Assembly: GCA_004431415.1 (NCBI GenBank)
Contig: QPMI01000495.1
Location: 152,501-216,500 of the forward strand
Length of the DNA stretch: 64,000 nt
Direction: 5' to 3'
From: Cyanophora paradoxa
Taxonomy: Eukaryota > Glaucocystophyceae > Cyanophorales > Cyanophoraceae
The translations under genes and the position numbers were made by a program. The notes beneath the pieces are model-generated. The model did not search any database and had not been told where the DNA came from. It was given only the letters and a program-made list of their open reading frames with translations. Positions 55,301 to 64,000 of this stretch are shown here, in pieces (position 1 is the first letter of the stretch; the number at the start of each line of letters is the position of its first letter).

Positions 55301-56653
55301 GACCTCGAGCAGTCGGGCCTCCTCCGCCACTGACTCCGGATCCCGGGCGGGGGGTACCGCTCCGGGGGGCGGGGAGGCCGTGAGGAAGCCTGGCGCCGGT
55401 CGGAGGGCGATCAGGCGGGGCGGGGCGGAGGGGTACAGGGGTACAGGGGTACGGGCAGGGAGGGGGGGCACCATTCTCTCGGAGTACGCGCTCCGTCCAC
55501 TCGGCGAGCTGCAAAGGGGGGATGGCGGGGGGTGAGAGGGGGCGCGGGAATGATGGGGGGGGGGTACGGCGCGCAAGCTCGACGTCGCGGCGCGAGGCGG
55601 GTACGCGGGCGGGGAAGATGTTCGTGTGCTTCGGAAGGCACGTGAGGCGGGTCGGGTAGATGGGATAAGGCAGAGGGGGCGTACCCATTGGCCATCGGTC
55701 GGGTCGTATTCCGTGTTCGGGGCCAGCTCGGGGTCCGTGGGGGGTACGCTGCTTTTGACGACCACGTGGAAGTGCTCCGGGACCATTGTGGGGGGTACCG
55801 CGAATTCGGCAAACTCGGTGGGCTGGGGGGAGGGATCGGAGGCGAGGAGGGTAGCGAGGGCGCGGCCGCGGGGGGGAGAGACGGTGGTTGACTTTGCCGG
55901 AGCAGATTGGGGCATGTTGTGGGGGGCGGAGGGGGGCGGAGGGGAGTGGGAGGGTACAGGGCGATGGTTGCGGGAGGGTACGGCCGCCGATGCGGGGGCG
56001 GAGGCGGGGACGAGGGGGTCGAGGAGGGCCTGGACGTGGGGTAGGGGCTGCGCGAGGCGCGCGGGGGCGTTGAGGGTGGAGATGGGGCGCGGGAGGCGGC
56101 GGATTCCTGCGTGGGGGTCGGGCGAGGCCCGCCGCCTGGGGCCGTGCGCCGTCGAGGCGGGCGGCTGCTCGTCGCCCGCCCGCGGAGGGGGCGCCGCGGC
56201 CTGCGCGGGCGCGGGGGGCGGCCCGGCGGGGGGGAGGGTGCGGGCCCAGGGGTCGTCGGAGGCGGCGGTGCGGGGGATGGGGGGCACGACGGTCCAGCTG
56301 GAGGGCCACACGAAGTTCTCCGCCGTCGACACCTTCAGGAGCTTGGGCGGGAGCCGCTCGAAGGGCGAGGCCGCGCCCGCCGCGGGGCGAGCGTGCAGCG
56401 TCCCTTCCGAGCGCGTGCCGGCGAGGCCACGGCGGTCCTCGGCCGGCGGCGCGGGCGGCGGGTCGGGCACGTTCACGGGGAGGATCGCAAGCGAGTCCTC
56501 GCGGCCTGCCGCGGCCGTGCGCCTCATTCGCGCGAAGAGTATCAGATCTAGAGATAGCCTCGAGCACGCACCGTGCACTGGAGCGGCATTCTTCCAGCGG
56601 GACCCCGCCGCCGGCGCTGGGGCCGCGGCAGGACCGCCGTCGACGTGCACCAT
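49367..56653 (-). CDS. Large axonemal coiled-coil protein with dynein light chain p28-like region
   Basis: A 7.3-kb gene with roughly 30 short introns, starting at the ATG read from 56653. Early exons contain TMVPEHFHVVVKSS and LAEWTERVLREN, then the motif LHEVVRQESVHCAERGRFLQ, which matches the conserved ELIRQV-V-C-ERG region of p28/AXDND1 axonemal dynein light chains. A long coiled-coil part follows (LARLQARTAELEQ, LKAELEDRKLLIQKLALQ, YAKEMEMLRLAVAEERAEV, LAERDEEIAKLLAEIADLV, QLEDRVQKLEEVHVQIGDAL), then an acidic Glu run, a more globular region (MKKLAALIGDIYFEKVR, FLMEYFLAKFGLRALAEQ, FFASVVYHQDKSTI, LSTEALDVYLAFYDAV) and a degenerate EF-hand loop (DAEGRGGLFLNEF). It predicts a motile flagellum. 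The 3' end is approximate; it could be two adjacent genes. Confidence 0.65.
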
Positions 56654-56914
56654 CGCAGGGGCGCTCCCCGCTGAGGGAAGCTAGCTGATGTGCCTGTGCA
56701 GCTTGAATCAAGAGCGCCTCCCGACTCCGCAAGCTCAGAGTCCACGCGACGTCGATCCTCTCAACGCCGCGGGTCTACTCATAGGAGGTGTGCAGGATGC
56801 GCTGCAGTTTCTATGGAGCGTTCGCTGCAGCCGTGGCGTGCGACGGGGCCCGTAGCTAAGTAGCTAGGTTTGGCAAGTTTGGGGGGAGCGTTTCGAAACG
56901 GGGTACAGCAAAGA
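56654..56914. promoter_or_regulatory. Divergent promoter region, axonemal / mitochondrial ATPase genes
   Basis: A 261-bp gap between divergent ATGs, moderate GC, with tagctaagtagctagg at about 56853. No coding signal. Confidence 0.4.
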
Positions 56915-59900
56915 ATGTTGGGGGCTGCTCGCCGGGCGTTCGCGGCCGCGGCCCGCTCGGCGGGAGGGGCTTCGTTCGGAAGGCATGCGAACCCGCGCAG
57001 CAGCGCCCCAGGCGTGCCGCCGCGTCGGACTTTCCGGTCCAGCGGCTCCAGGCAGGAGAAGCAGCGCAGCGACGGCGGCAGCGGCAACCAGGAGGGCTGG
57101 CGGGAGGCCAGCGAGGAGGCCGCCGAGACGGGCAACAAGGCGAGCCGCCCGAACGCCGGAACGTAACGCCCGGTCGGCTGACGCCTCCGGAACGCCCCGC
57201 AGGCGATGAAAGTCATTGTACGTCGTCGTTCGGCGCCGGGCCATCCGCGTTTGCGCCAGGGCGGCGCCCGAGCCGCCCGCGCCGCCGCCGCTGAGGCGCC
57301 GTCGGCCGCAGACCGCCGGACTCCTGGCGCCGCTGGCACTTTACGTACCGTACGCTCTCGCCGCCGACATCTTCCAGGCACGCCGCGCCCAGAGTTTGCG
57401 GCCGGCCGGCCCGCCGAGTCCGAAGCGGGCGCTCGCAGGTGGACTTTTGCCTCGCGGAGCTCCTAAAGCAGAAGGAGCTCGACACTCCGGACGACTTCTA
57501 CGGCCGCGAAGGCGCGCCGGCCGCCCGGCTCGGGGGCGCGCCCGTCTCCGCGCGGGGCTCACGGCGGCCGCAGAGGAGATGCGCATGATGCGCGCGCTGT
57601 TCAACGAGCGGCCGGACCGCATCTGCATCCTCACCGGCCCCAGCGACTCCGGCAAGTCCTCCCTCATGAACCGCGTCCTCTCCGGCCGCCGCCTCCTCGT
57701 CAAGGTGCCGCCCCGTTCCCCCCGAACGCCTCACCCCCAAACCCATGGGTACTCAGATGGACCTCCGCGAGCACTCCGTGCACACCGTCAACGACGTGAG
57801 CGTACCGCCGCCCCGCCCCGCCCCCCTCCAGCCCGGGGTACCCGCGTCCGAGATCTCACGAGGGGTACAGTTCGTTCGCTACTTCGTGAACTGCATTCGC
57901 GCCGAGTTCATTCGCGTCCGCACGTGGCTCGTCGACCTGCTACCCGTCTACGGCGGTACGGCGCGCCCGTACCCCGCTCCGATTGCCACCGACGGGGTAC
58001 CGCACGAACTGGGGTACAGCCGAGAACTGGGAGATGAAGTACCGCCTGAAGGTCTACGACCTCGAGCAGGCCCTCAAGTGCCTCACCGGTATCCCCCACT
58101 CGACCCCCCCCCCCTTCCGAACGCTCCGCCCGCGCCCGTCTCCGACAATTCGGTACCCCGCAGCGGCGCTCGTGAAGGGCCGCAAGCAGCACCCGAACGA
58201 GGCGAGCCCTTCCCTCCGCCAGACACGTACCCCCCTGACCCCGCGGCGTACCCCAGGTGCCGGTGATCTTCATTGACGAGTTCGGCTCGCTGCTCGACCT
58301 CGCGGACAGCAGCGAGGGCAAGCAGCTCGTCCAGGTGCCCCCGGGGGGGTACGGCGTTCGCCCTCCTCTCCGGGGTACTGAGTTCGATCGCTCCGGGTGC
58401 AGGCCATCCTCACGTGGGCCGTCCACGTGACCAAGGAGCTCCAGGTACCCCCTATCCCGCTCTCCTCCCCCCGTTCCTTTCCTCACGTACCCCCCAACAG
58501 CTCACCCACGTAGTCCTCGGCTCATCTGACTCGTTCATTCTCGAGAAGCTCAACGACTGCGCGTACCCCGTCCCGTTCCCAACCCCGGCCTCTCTGAATC
58601 CTGTCCCCCCGCAGTCAAGGGCCTGAACGGCCGGCTCCGGTACCTGAAGGTAGACTCGCATCCCCCGTCGCCTTCCCCCCCTCTTTCCCCTCTCATTCTC
58701 TAATCCGGCACCCCCCCTCAGGTCGGCGACCTAACGGCCGACGCGGCGCGCGATTTCCTCGCGCGGAGCCTGTCGGGCGTTCCCGGTACCCCGCTCCATC
58801 TCCTCTCCCCCGCTCCCGTTTTCACATCCTCCTCCAGGCGTGACGGAGTCGCACGTGGACCGGATCGTGGGGACAGTCGGCGGGCGGCTCCTCGACCTGC
58901 GCTCCACCGTCGCCGAGGTGCGTACCCCGGCGCCCCTCCCTCCCCCCCCTCATCTGATCCGAGTTCTCCTCCTCGGGCCCCCAGGTGAAGGCGAAGGGCG
59001 CCGGGGCGCTGGACGGTGCGAGGCTCCCCCCCGCGCCGCGCGCGCCCTCCCGTAGCCCGCCATCTGCCCCGCGATCCCGCCGCCGCCCCCCGCTAAGGCG
59101 TGAGCTCGCTCGCCTTGTCCCTTCGTCCCGCAGAGATCCTGGACAGCATCTTCTGCGCGCAGCGCAACCGCATCCTCGTCGCCCTCGCCGCCAAGGCGCG
59201 TGCCCCCGCCCCCGCCCCCGCCCCCGCCCCGCCTGACCTCCGTTCGGCACACGCAGGCGGTCGGGCCCTCGCCCGTCGCCGCCCCGGAGGACGACGACGG
59301 CGACGACGGCGACGACGACGATGACGACGACGGTTCGCGCTCCGCACGCGAGAGAAAGCCGTCGTCGGAAGTCCGCCGCGCCCGACGCCCCAGCAGACGA
59401 CGGCGACGACGACGACGACGACGGGGAGGAGGCAGCAAAGGTCGCTTGGGGAGAGGGGGGGCCACGCTGGGTCGGTCGCCGGGGCGCTGAGCCGGGGGGC
59501 CGCGCGCGCAGCCGGCGGGGCGGGCGTGGACGCCGGCGCAGCTGTGGGACTCGATGAAGGCGAGCGCGCGAGCGCGCGAGCGAGCGCGAGGGCGGACGTC
59601 GGAAGCTGAAGCTGCCCGCCTCGCCCCGGGGCGCGCAGGCGGTGGCGGAGAGCGAGCACGGCTACGTGCAGTACCACACCCTCAAGATGGAGGTGCGCCC
59701 CTCGCCGGCCGCCCCTCCCCCACAGGCCCCCGCTTCCCTCCCTCCGGGGCGGAGGGGGGCGGGCCGCCCGCCCCCTCCGCCCTCTGAGGCCTCCCCCCCG
59801 CAGGTGTTCGAGGGGGACGACGCGGCGCTGAAGGCGCTGGTGGGGGCGGACATCCTCGGCTTCCGCGCCGGGCGCTCCCCGGACCTCGTCGCCGCCACCA

Positions 59901-60774
59901 AGGTCAGGACCCCGCAAGCGCGCGCCGCGAGCCCCGCCGCTTTGCTCCTCCCTTCCCCCCTGGAGGAGGGAGGGGGGCCTGGTGAGGGAGGGGCAGCGGC
60001 CGGGGCCCGCGGGGCCCGCGGGGGCGCGGGGGCCCCTCCTCCCCCCTTCCTCCCTCTTTTCCTTCTGCGGGCCGCGGGCGGCGCACAGCGCTCCCCCCCC
60101 CCCCCCCCCTCTCTCTAACCCGCACGGCTCTCGTTCTTCGTTCGCCTCCGCAGGACTCGTACTACATCACCGCCGACTCGCCGGTACCCCCTTAGAGCAG
60201 CCGCCCTGCTGCGCGCCGCCCTATCTGACGTACCCCCCTCCGCTTGCTTCGCTCGCAGCTCGTCCACAACGTCTTCAAGGAGCTCCTCGCCGACGAGGGG
60301 GTACAGGAGACCGTCAAGGCCTCCTCCCAGGAGGCGGTGCGCTCGCCCTCCTGTACCCCGGACGCGATGCGGGGTAGCGAGACGGGTTTCTCCCGGGGTA
60401 CGCAGAAGGAGAAGTCGGAGGGGCGGGAGCGGGAGCGCGGGGAGCGGGACGCGGCCGACGCTCTGGCCCTGATCGCGAAGGTACGAGCGTACCCCCTCCC
60501 CTTCTTCCCCCCCCCCGAACAATAAGAATTCCGATCCGCTTGGGGCGCAGGAGAAGCAGCGGCTCCTGACGCACTTCGACGTCCTCGAGAAGCTCGACGA
60601 CTTCGTGCGCCCGCGCCCGTACCCCCGCGCGCTCCTCCCCGGCCGCCGTCCCACGCGGCCCCGCTCCGCAAGATGACGCCGGAGGAGAAGGAGGAGCGGG
60701 TGCGGATGCTGCTCCGGAAGGAGGCCTCCATCTTCGCCCGCGAGGCCGCCCTCCGCCCCGCCGCCGCCTCCTGA
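56915..60774 (+). CDS. P-loop ATPase (ATPase_2/STAND-like) with mitochondrial presequence and one TM helix
   Basis: From the ATG at 56915, the Arg/Ala-rich N-terminus (MLGAARRAFAAAARSAGG) is typical of mitochondrial import. A transmembrane helix follows (GLLAPLALYVPYALAADIF). The ATPase core has a Walker A in ICILTGPSDSGKSSLMNRVL, a Walker B in VPVIFIDEFGSLLDLA, a sensor-like strand THVVLGSSDSFILEKL and a winged-helix-like segment (VGDLTADAARDFLARSL). This is the order of the archaeal-type ATPase_2 family, some eukaryotic members of which sit in organelles. The C-terminal part is helical with MTPEEKEERVRMLLRKEA and a stop at 60772-60774. One intron, after ADIFQ, is GC-AG; several others start gtaccc. 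The acidic (gacgac)n stretch near 59290-59330 may be coding or intronic. The cellular role is unknown. Confidence 0.72.
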
Positions 60775-62529
60775 CCCCGCCGCCCCCGCCACCCCCGCCC
60801 CCGCCGGCGCCGGGCCGAACGCTCTGCGCCCGTTCTCTCTTTTGCCCTCCTCGCGCCCTCGCCCTCGCGGCGCGCGTGACCGGCCGCGATGCAGAGTGTG
60901 AGATATCGACGCATGTACGGAAGTGAAATGTAAAGCAGTGGGAGAAACTTCGCGGCCAGCTCGAGCGTCGTTGGTATTGCTACTGGCCACCGGAACAAGA
61001 GATCCGGAGCTCGGCCCCTATAAAGCTAGAGATTATCGTTAACGTTCCTTTCCCCCCCCCCCCCCCCCCCCCCATCCCCTCCGAATCCCCATCCACCCCC
61101 ATGCATGCGCCGCGGTGCCAATTTGATCCAGTCCAGTCCAGGGACTCTTCGAATATCAATTCGAATTGAGGCCCTGATAGAATGTTCAATTAATATTACG
61201 AATACTATCTTAGCTGACTCAGCGACATATAGAAATACAGATAGCCTAGTAGGCCATATATACATATATAGCTACATGAATTCGAAAGCTAAATATTAAT
61301 AGATATCGATGTTTCAGAATGTCGTAGCCTTTCAATGAAGAGAATTCGAATTTGAAGCACCGTACGCGTGGCACGCCTAGATCAGCGATTTCCGCTGGTC
61401 CCACTGAAGCTATCTGCAGCTTATCATCAGATGAGATGTAGAGCTCCAAAGCGACAGCCTGGAAACGAAAGTCTAGTGCTACGGTGGCCATATAGCTATG
61501 TGCATAAAGGCGAGATTAGGGGCTGCTGCCTAGCCTACTTAAACGACGCAACTCCTATATATCGTATTTTACGGATCACTCGGATTCGACCTCCATCCGA
61601 TGATCGAACTGGAACCATCGACTCCCATGGCCACGACAGCGACCTAGGGCCTATGAACAAAATCCAAAAGCCGCAAAATAGCACGAGTCCAGCGTCACGG
61701 CACGTGAACGGGGGCTCGGAGAGCGAAATTGAAAGCACTCGGATTTGAAACGCGCGATGCCCACGTGTCCTAGACTCCTAGCTGCACAATCCACGCAGGT
61801 GCTTGGTTCGGAAGGCCGGCATGTACACGCATGCGAAACGGAACAATGGACGTCAGAGTCCACCGAAAAAACTAGGAGAAGCAGGGCATAATAATGCCCG
61901 ATCCGGATGCAACCGAGAATAAAATAGGCACGCTATAATACACTGATTCAGTCGGCTGTAATACACTGTTGCGTTACTACTGGACTCCAGGAGGTGAAAA
62001 CAAAGCAGCGAACAACCAAGCAACTGGTTATAGTACTGCAGCGCATAAATATGCAAATGTGATTCTGGTGAGATCAAGAGGATCGAAAACACATAGACAA
62101 TGCCCGCGTTTTATCCCTCGGCTAAGTTTAATTATTATTTGTTTATATTTTACCTATATTTCTTGCATATTTAACAAGATCCGTGCTCCTGCGGAGCACT
62201 AAGTACGGCGAAGCCTCGCGGCCGCCCTCGCGCGCGCACGGCTGTCACAGTAGGCGTAGCGCACTGCAGCTGGCCAGCGGCCCGGCCGAACAGCTGGTTG
62301 GCTGGAAGCTGGCGGCCAGAGGCCTGGCTGGCCAGCTAGAGAGGAATGTAATTAATTAGGAGAAGGAATTAATAATTAGGGGAAGAGTTGGACTGGCTTG
62401 CTTTTAACAGGTAAAGCATATTGAGAGGAGAATAAATATATAATATTTGAGGCCCGGGAGGGGCGAGGTTCTCGCGATCGCAGCCAGGCGCATGCACAGA
62501 GCTTGCGAATCGCTTAAAAAGAAACTCGA
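60775..62529. other. AT-richer gene-free region
   Basis: 1.75 kb with a sharp drop in GC after 60890. A poly-C run lies at 61051-61072. Many short AT-rich palindromes (atatatacatatata near 61256) are present. I see no gene, tRNA or rRNA, and no transposase-like reading frame. Confidence 0.5.
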
Positions 62530-63830
62530 ATGCATATAGTATCAATGTGCAGGGTTGCGGAGGCGAGGGCGCGAGGAAAAACCTGCAGGTCCATGCAGGA
62601 TCGAATTTTCGGGGTCGGCTGGGTTCTCGCGCCCTGTCGCGCCCTTGGAGCTTGCGCTACGCTTTGAAAAGCTCTCAAATGAATATTGTAGCGATGCCCA
62701 TGCATGAGGATGCGAGGGCGCGCGGAAAGCTGTGCAGGTCCGTGAAGGATCGAATTTTCGGGGTCGGCTGGGTCCCCGCGGCCCGGCGCATCTGTAAAGC
62801 GTGCGGAATGCTTTGTCTACATCTCAAATGCGTATGCTATTGTTCCGCGCATGCGCCGCGGCGTGGGCGCGCGGAAAGATGTCCGGGTCCGTGCAGGATC
62901 GAATTTTTGCCGTCGGCTGGGTTCTCGTGCTCTTTCGTGTCTTCGAAGCTTGTGGAAGGCTTTGATAAAATCTCAAATGAATATTGTGGCGATGCGCATG
63001 CGCGAGAATGCGAGGGCGCGCGGAAAGATGTTCAGGTCCGTACAGGATCGAATTTTCGGGGTCGGCTGGGTCCTCGCGGCCTGGTGCATTTAGAGACCGT
63101 GCGGAAGTCTTCTTCTACATCTTAAATGCTTATGCTATTGTTCCGCGCATGCGCCGCAGCGTGGGCGCGCGGAAAGATGGCCGGGCCCGTGCAGGATCGA
63201 ATTTTTGCCGTCGGCTGGGTTCTCGTGCTCTTTCGCGTCTTCGAAGTCTGTGGAAGGCTTTGATAAAATCTCAACTGAATATTGTGGCGATGCGCATGCG
63301 CGAGGACGCGAGGGCGCGCGGAAAGATGTGCAGGTCCGTGAAGGATCGAATTTTCGGGGTCGGCTGGGTCCCCGCGGGGTCTGTAGAGGATCGAATTTTC
63401 GGGGTGGGCTGGGTCCCCGCGGCCCCGCGCATCGGCAAAGCGTGCGGAAGGCTTTGTCTACATCTCAGATGCTTATGCTATTGTTCCGCGCATGCGCCGC
63501 GCGTGGGCGCGCGGAAAGATGTCCGGGGCTGTGCAGGATCGAATTTTTGCCGTCGCGCGATCGGGTACCTTCCTGCGCTGTTCGGCATCCGAAAAGCGGA
63601 TTTCGGGGGTGCGCAGGCCCTGCTATGTCTATGCGCGCCAGTGCGCATCGATTGCGCGCGTCGCGGACCGGGCCGGACCGGCTGGATCAAATTTTCGGCG
63701 GAGTCTTCGCACTGGAGTGTCGAGGGCGCCCGAAATCGAGCTTGCGGCGATGCGCTCGCCCTCGCGCGGCATTCTGTATCGTTCTGGGGCGTCCCTGGCG
63801 CGATTTCGTCGCGGGACCGGGCGGGACCGG
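62530..63830. repeat. Tandem satellite, 149-bp period with alternating subtypes
   Basis: The marker ggatcgaatttt starts at 62598, 62747, 62896, 63045, 63194 and 63343, exactly 149 bp apart each time. A partial extra copy is at 63388, then 63536 and a degenerate ggatcaaatttt at 63684. Two subtypes alternate: one continues cgaattttcggggtcggct, the other cgaatttttgccgtcggct. This gives a 298-bp higher-order unit over part of the array. Each unit also carries gcgcgcggaaag and a catgcgc palindrome. Divergence increases after 63550. Frames stay open across several units, but the period is not a multiple of three, so coding is unlikely. Confidence 0.92.
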
Positions 63831-64000
63831 GTTCCACGTTCTGACTTGGACTGCATTTGTCGGAGGTTAAGTACCGGAATTGATTCAGAGGGAAATTCGA
63901 TTTTCGCGGGACGCCTACGGGAGAGCGGTCGTCTTAGGGGAGCCACGACGCTAAAAATGGATGTAGAGAGGTTTGTGGGGGTTCGGGTGGGTGTGTTACC

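Noticed and set aside
62530-63830. CRISPR array
   Set aside because: The repeat unit is 149 bp of continuous similarity, not short repeats with unique spacers, and the genome is eukaryotic.

Overview
The window reads as a stretch of nuclear genome from a GC-rich, intron-dense, flagellated unicellular eukaryote. A haptophyte-like alga is my best guess, but this is inference and no marker gene fixes the lineage. The reasons are: genes that are exclusively eukaryotic (SEM1/DSS1, UTP11, SDHAF3, a KIX-domain coactivator, an axonemal coiled-coil protein); many short introns (about 50-200 nt) whose removal restores conserved proteins; many GC-AG as well as GT-AG introns; and long C or G homopolymers inside introns. 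All gene models here were spliced by eye, using domain conservation as guide. Small genes are exact to the base. Large genes are given as spans with recognised exons.

Left part (1-9.1 kb): the 5' part of a KIX/MED15-like coactivator (-) runs off the left edge. It is divergent from a spliced queuosine-pathway enzyme, QueE (+). A stray copy of SDHAF3 exon 1 lies tail-to-tail with QueE. SEM1 (-) and UTP11 (-) follow. A HIRIP3-like histone chaperone (+) has a decayed partial copy of its last exon behind it. SDHAF3 (-) and an Mpv17/PMP22 family membrane protein (+) form a head-to-head pair.

Central part (10-33 kb): two paralogous membrane-anchored cyclic-nucleotide phosphodiesterases lie in inverted orientation (10.3-15.2 kb on -, 28.2-33.2 kb on +). 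Between them are an unrecognised nuclear-type protein (+), an NRAMP divalent-metal transporter (-), a PP2C phosphatase (+) and a repeat-rich spacer with a MITE-like element.

Right part (34-61 kb): a WD40 protein (-) divergent from a secreted LCAT-family acyltransferase (+), an HI0933-type flavoprotein (+), a PPR-like protein (+), a very long axonemal coiled-coil gene (-) and a divergent mitochondrial P-loop ATPase (+). The last 3 kb are AT-richer and gene-free and end in a tandem satellite with a 149-bp period.

Functionally this is an ordinary housekeeping neighbourhood (proteasome, ribosome biogenesis, chromatin, mitochondrial assembly, flagellum), not an operon-like system. The unusual parts are the eukaryotic de novo queuosine enzyme, the duplicated membrane phosphodiesterase with mosaic identity, the GC-AG introns and direct repeats at intron ends, and the 149-bp satellite. 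Many genes are arranged as tight divergent pairs that probably share promoters.
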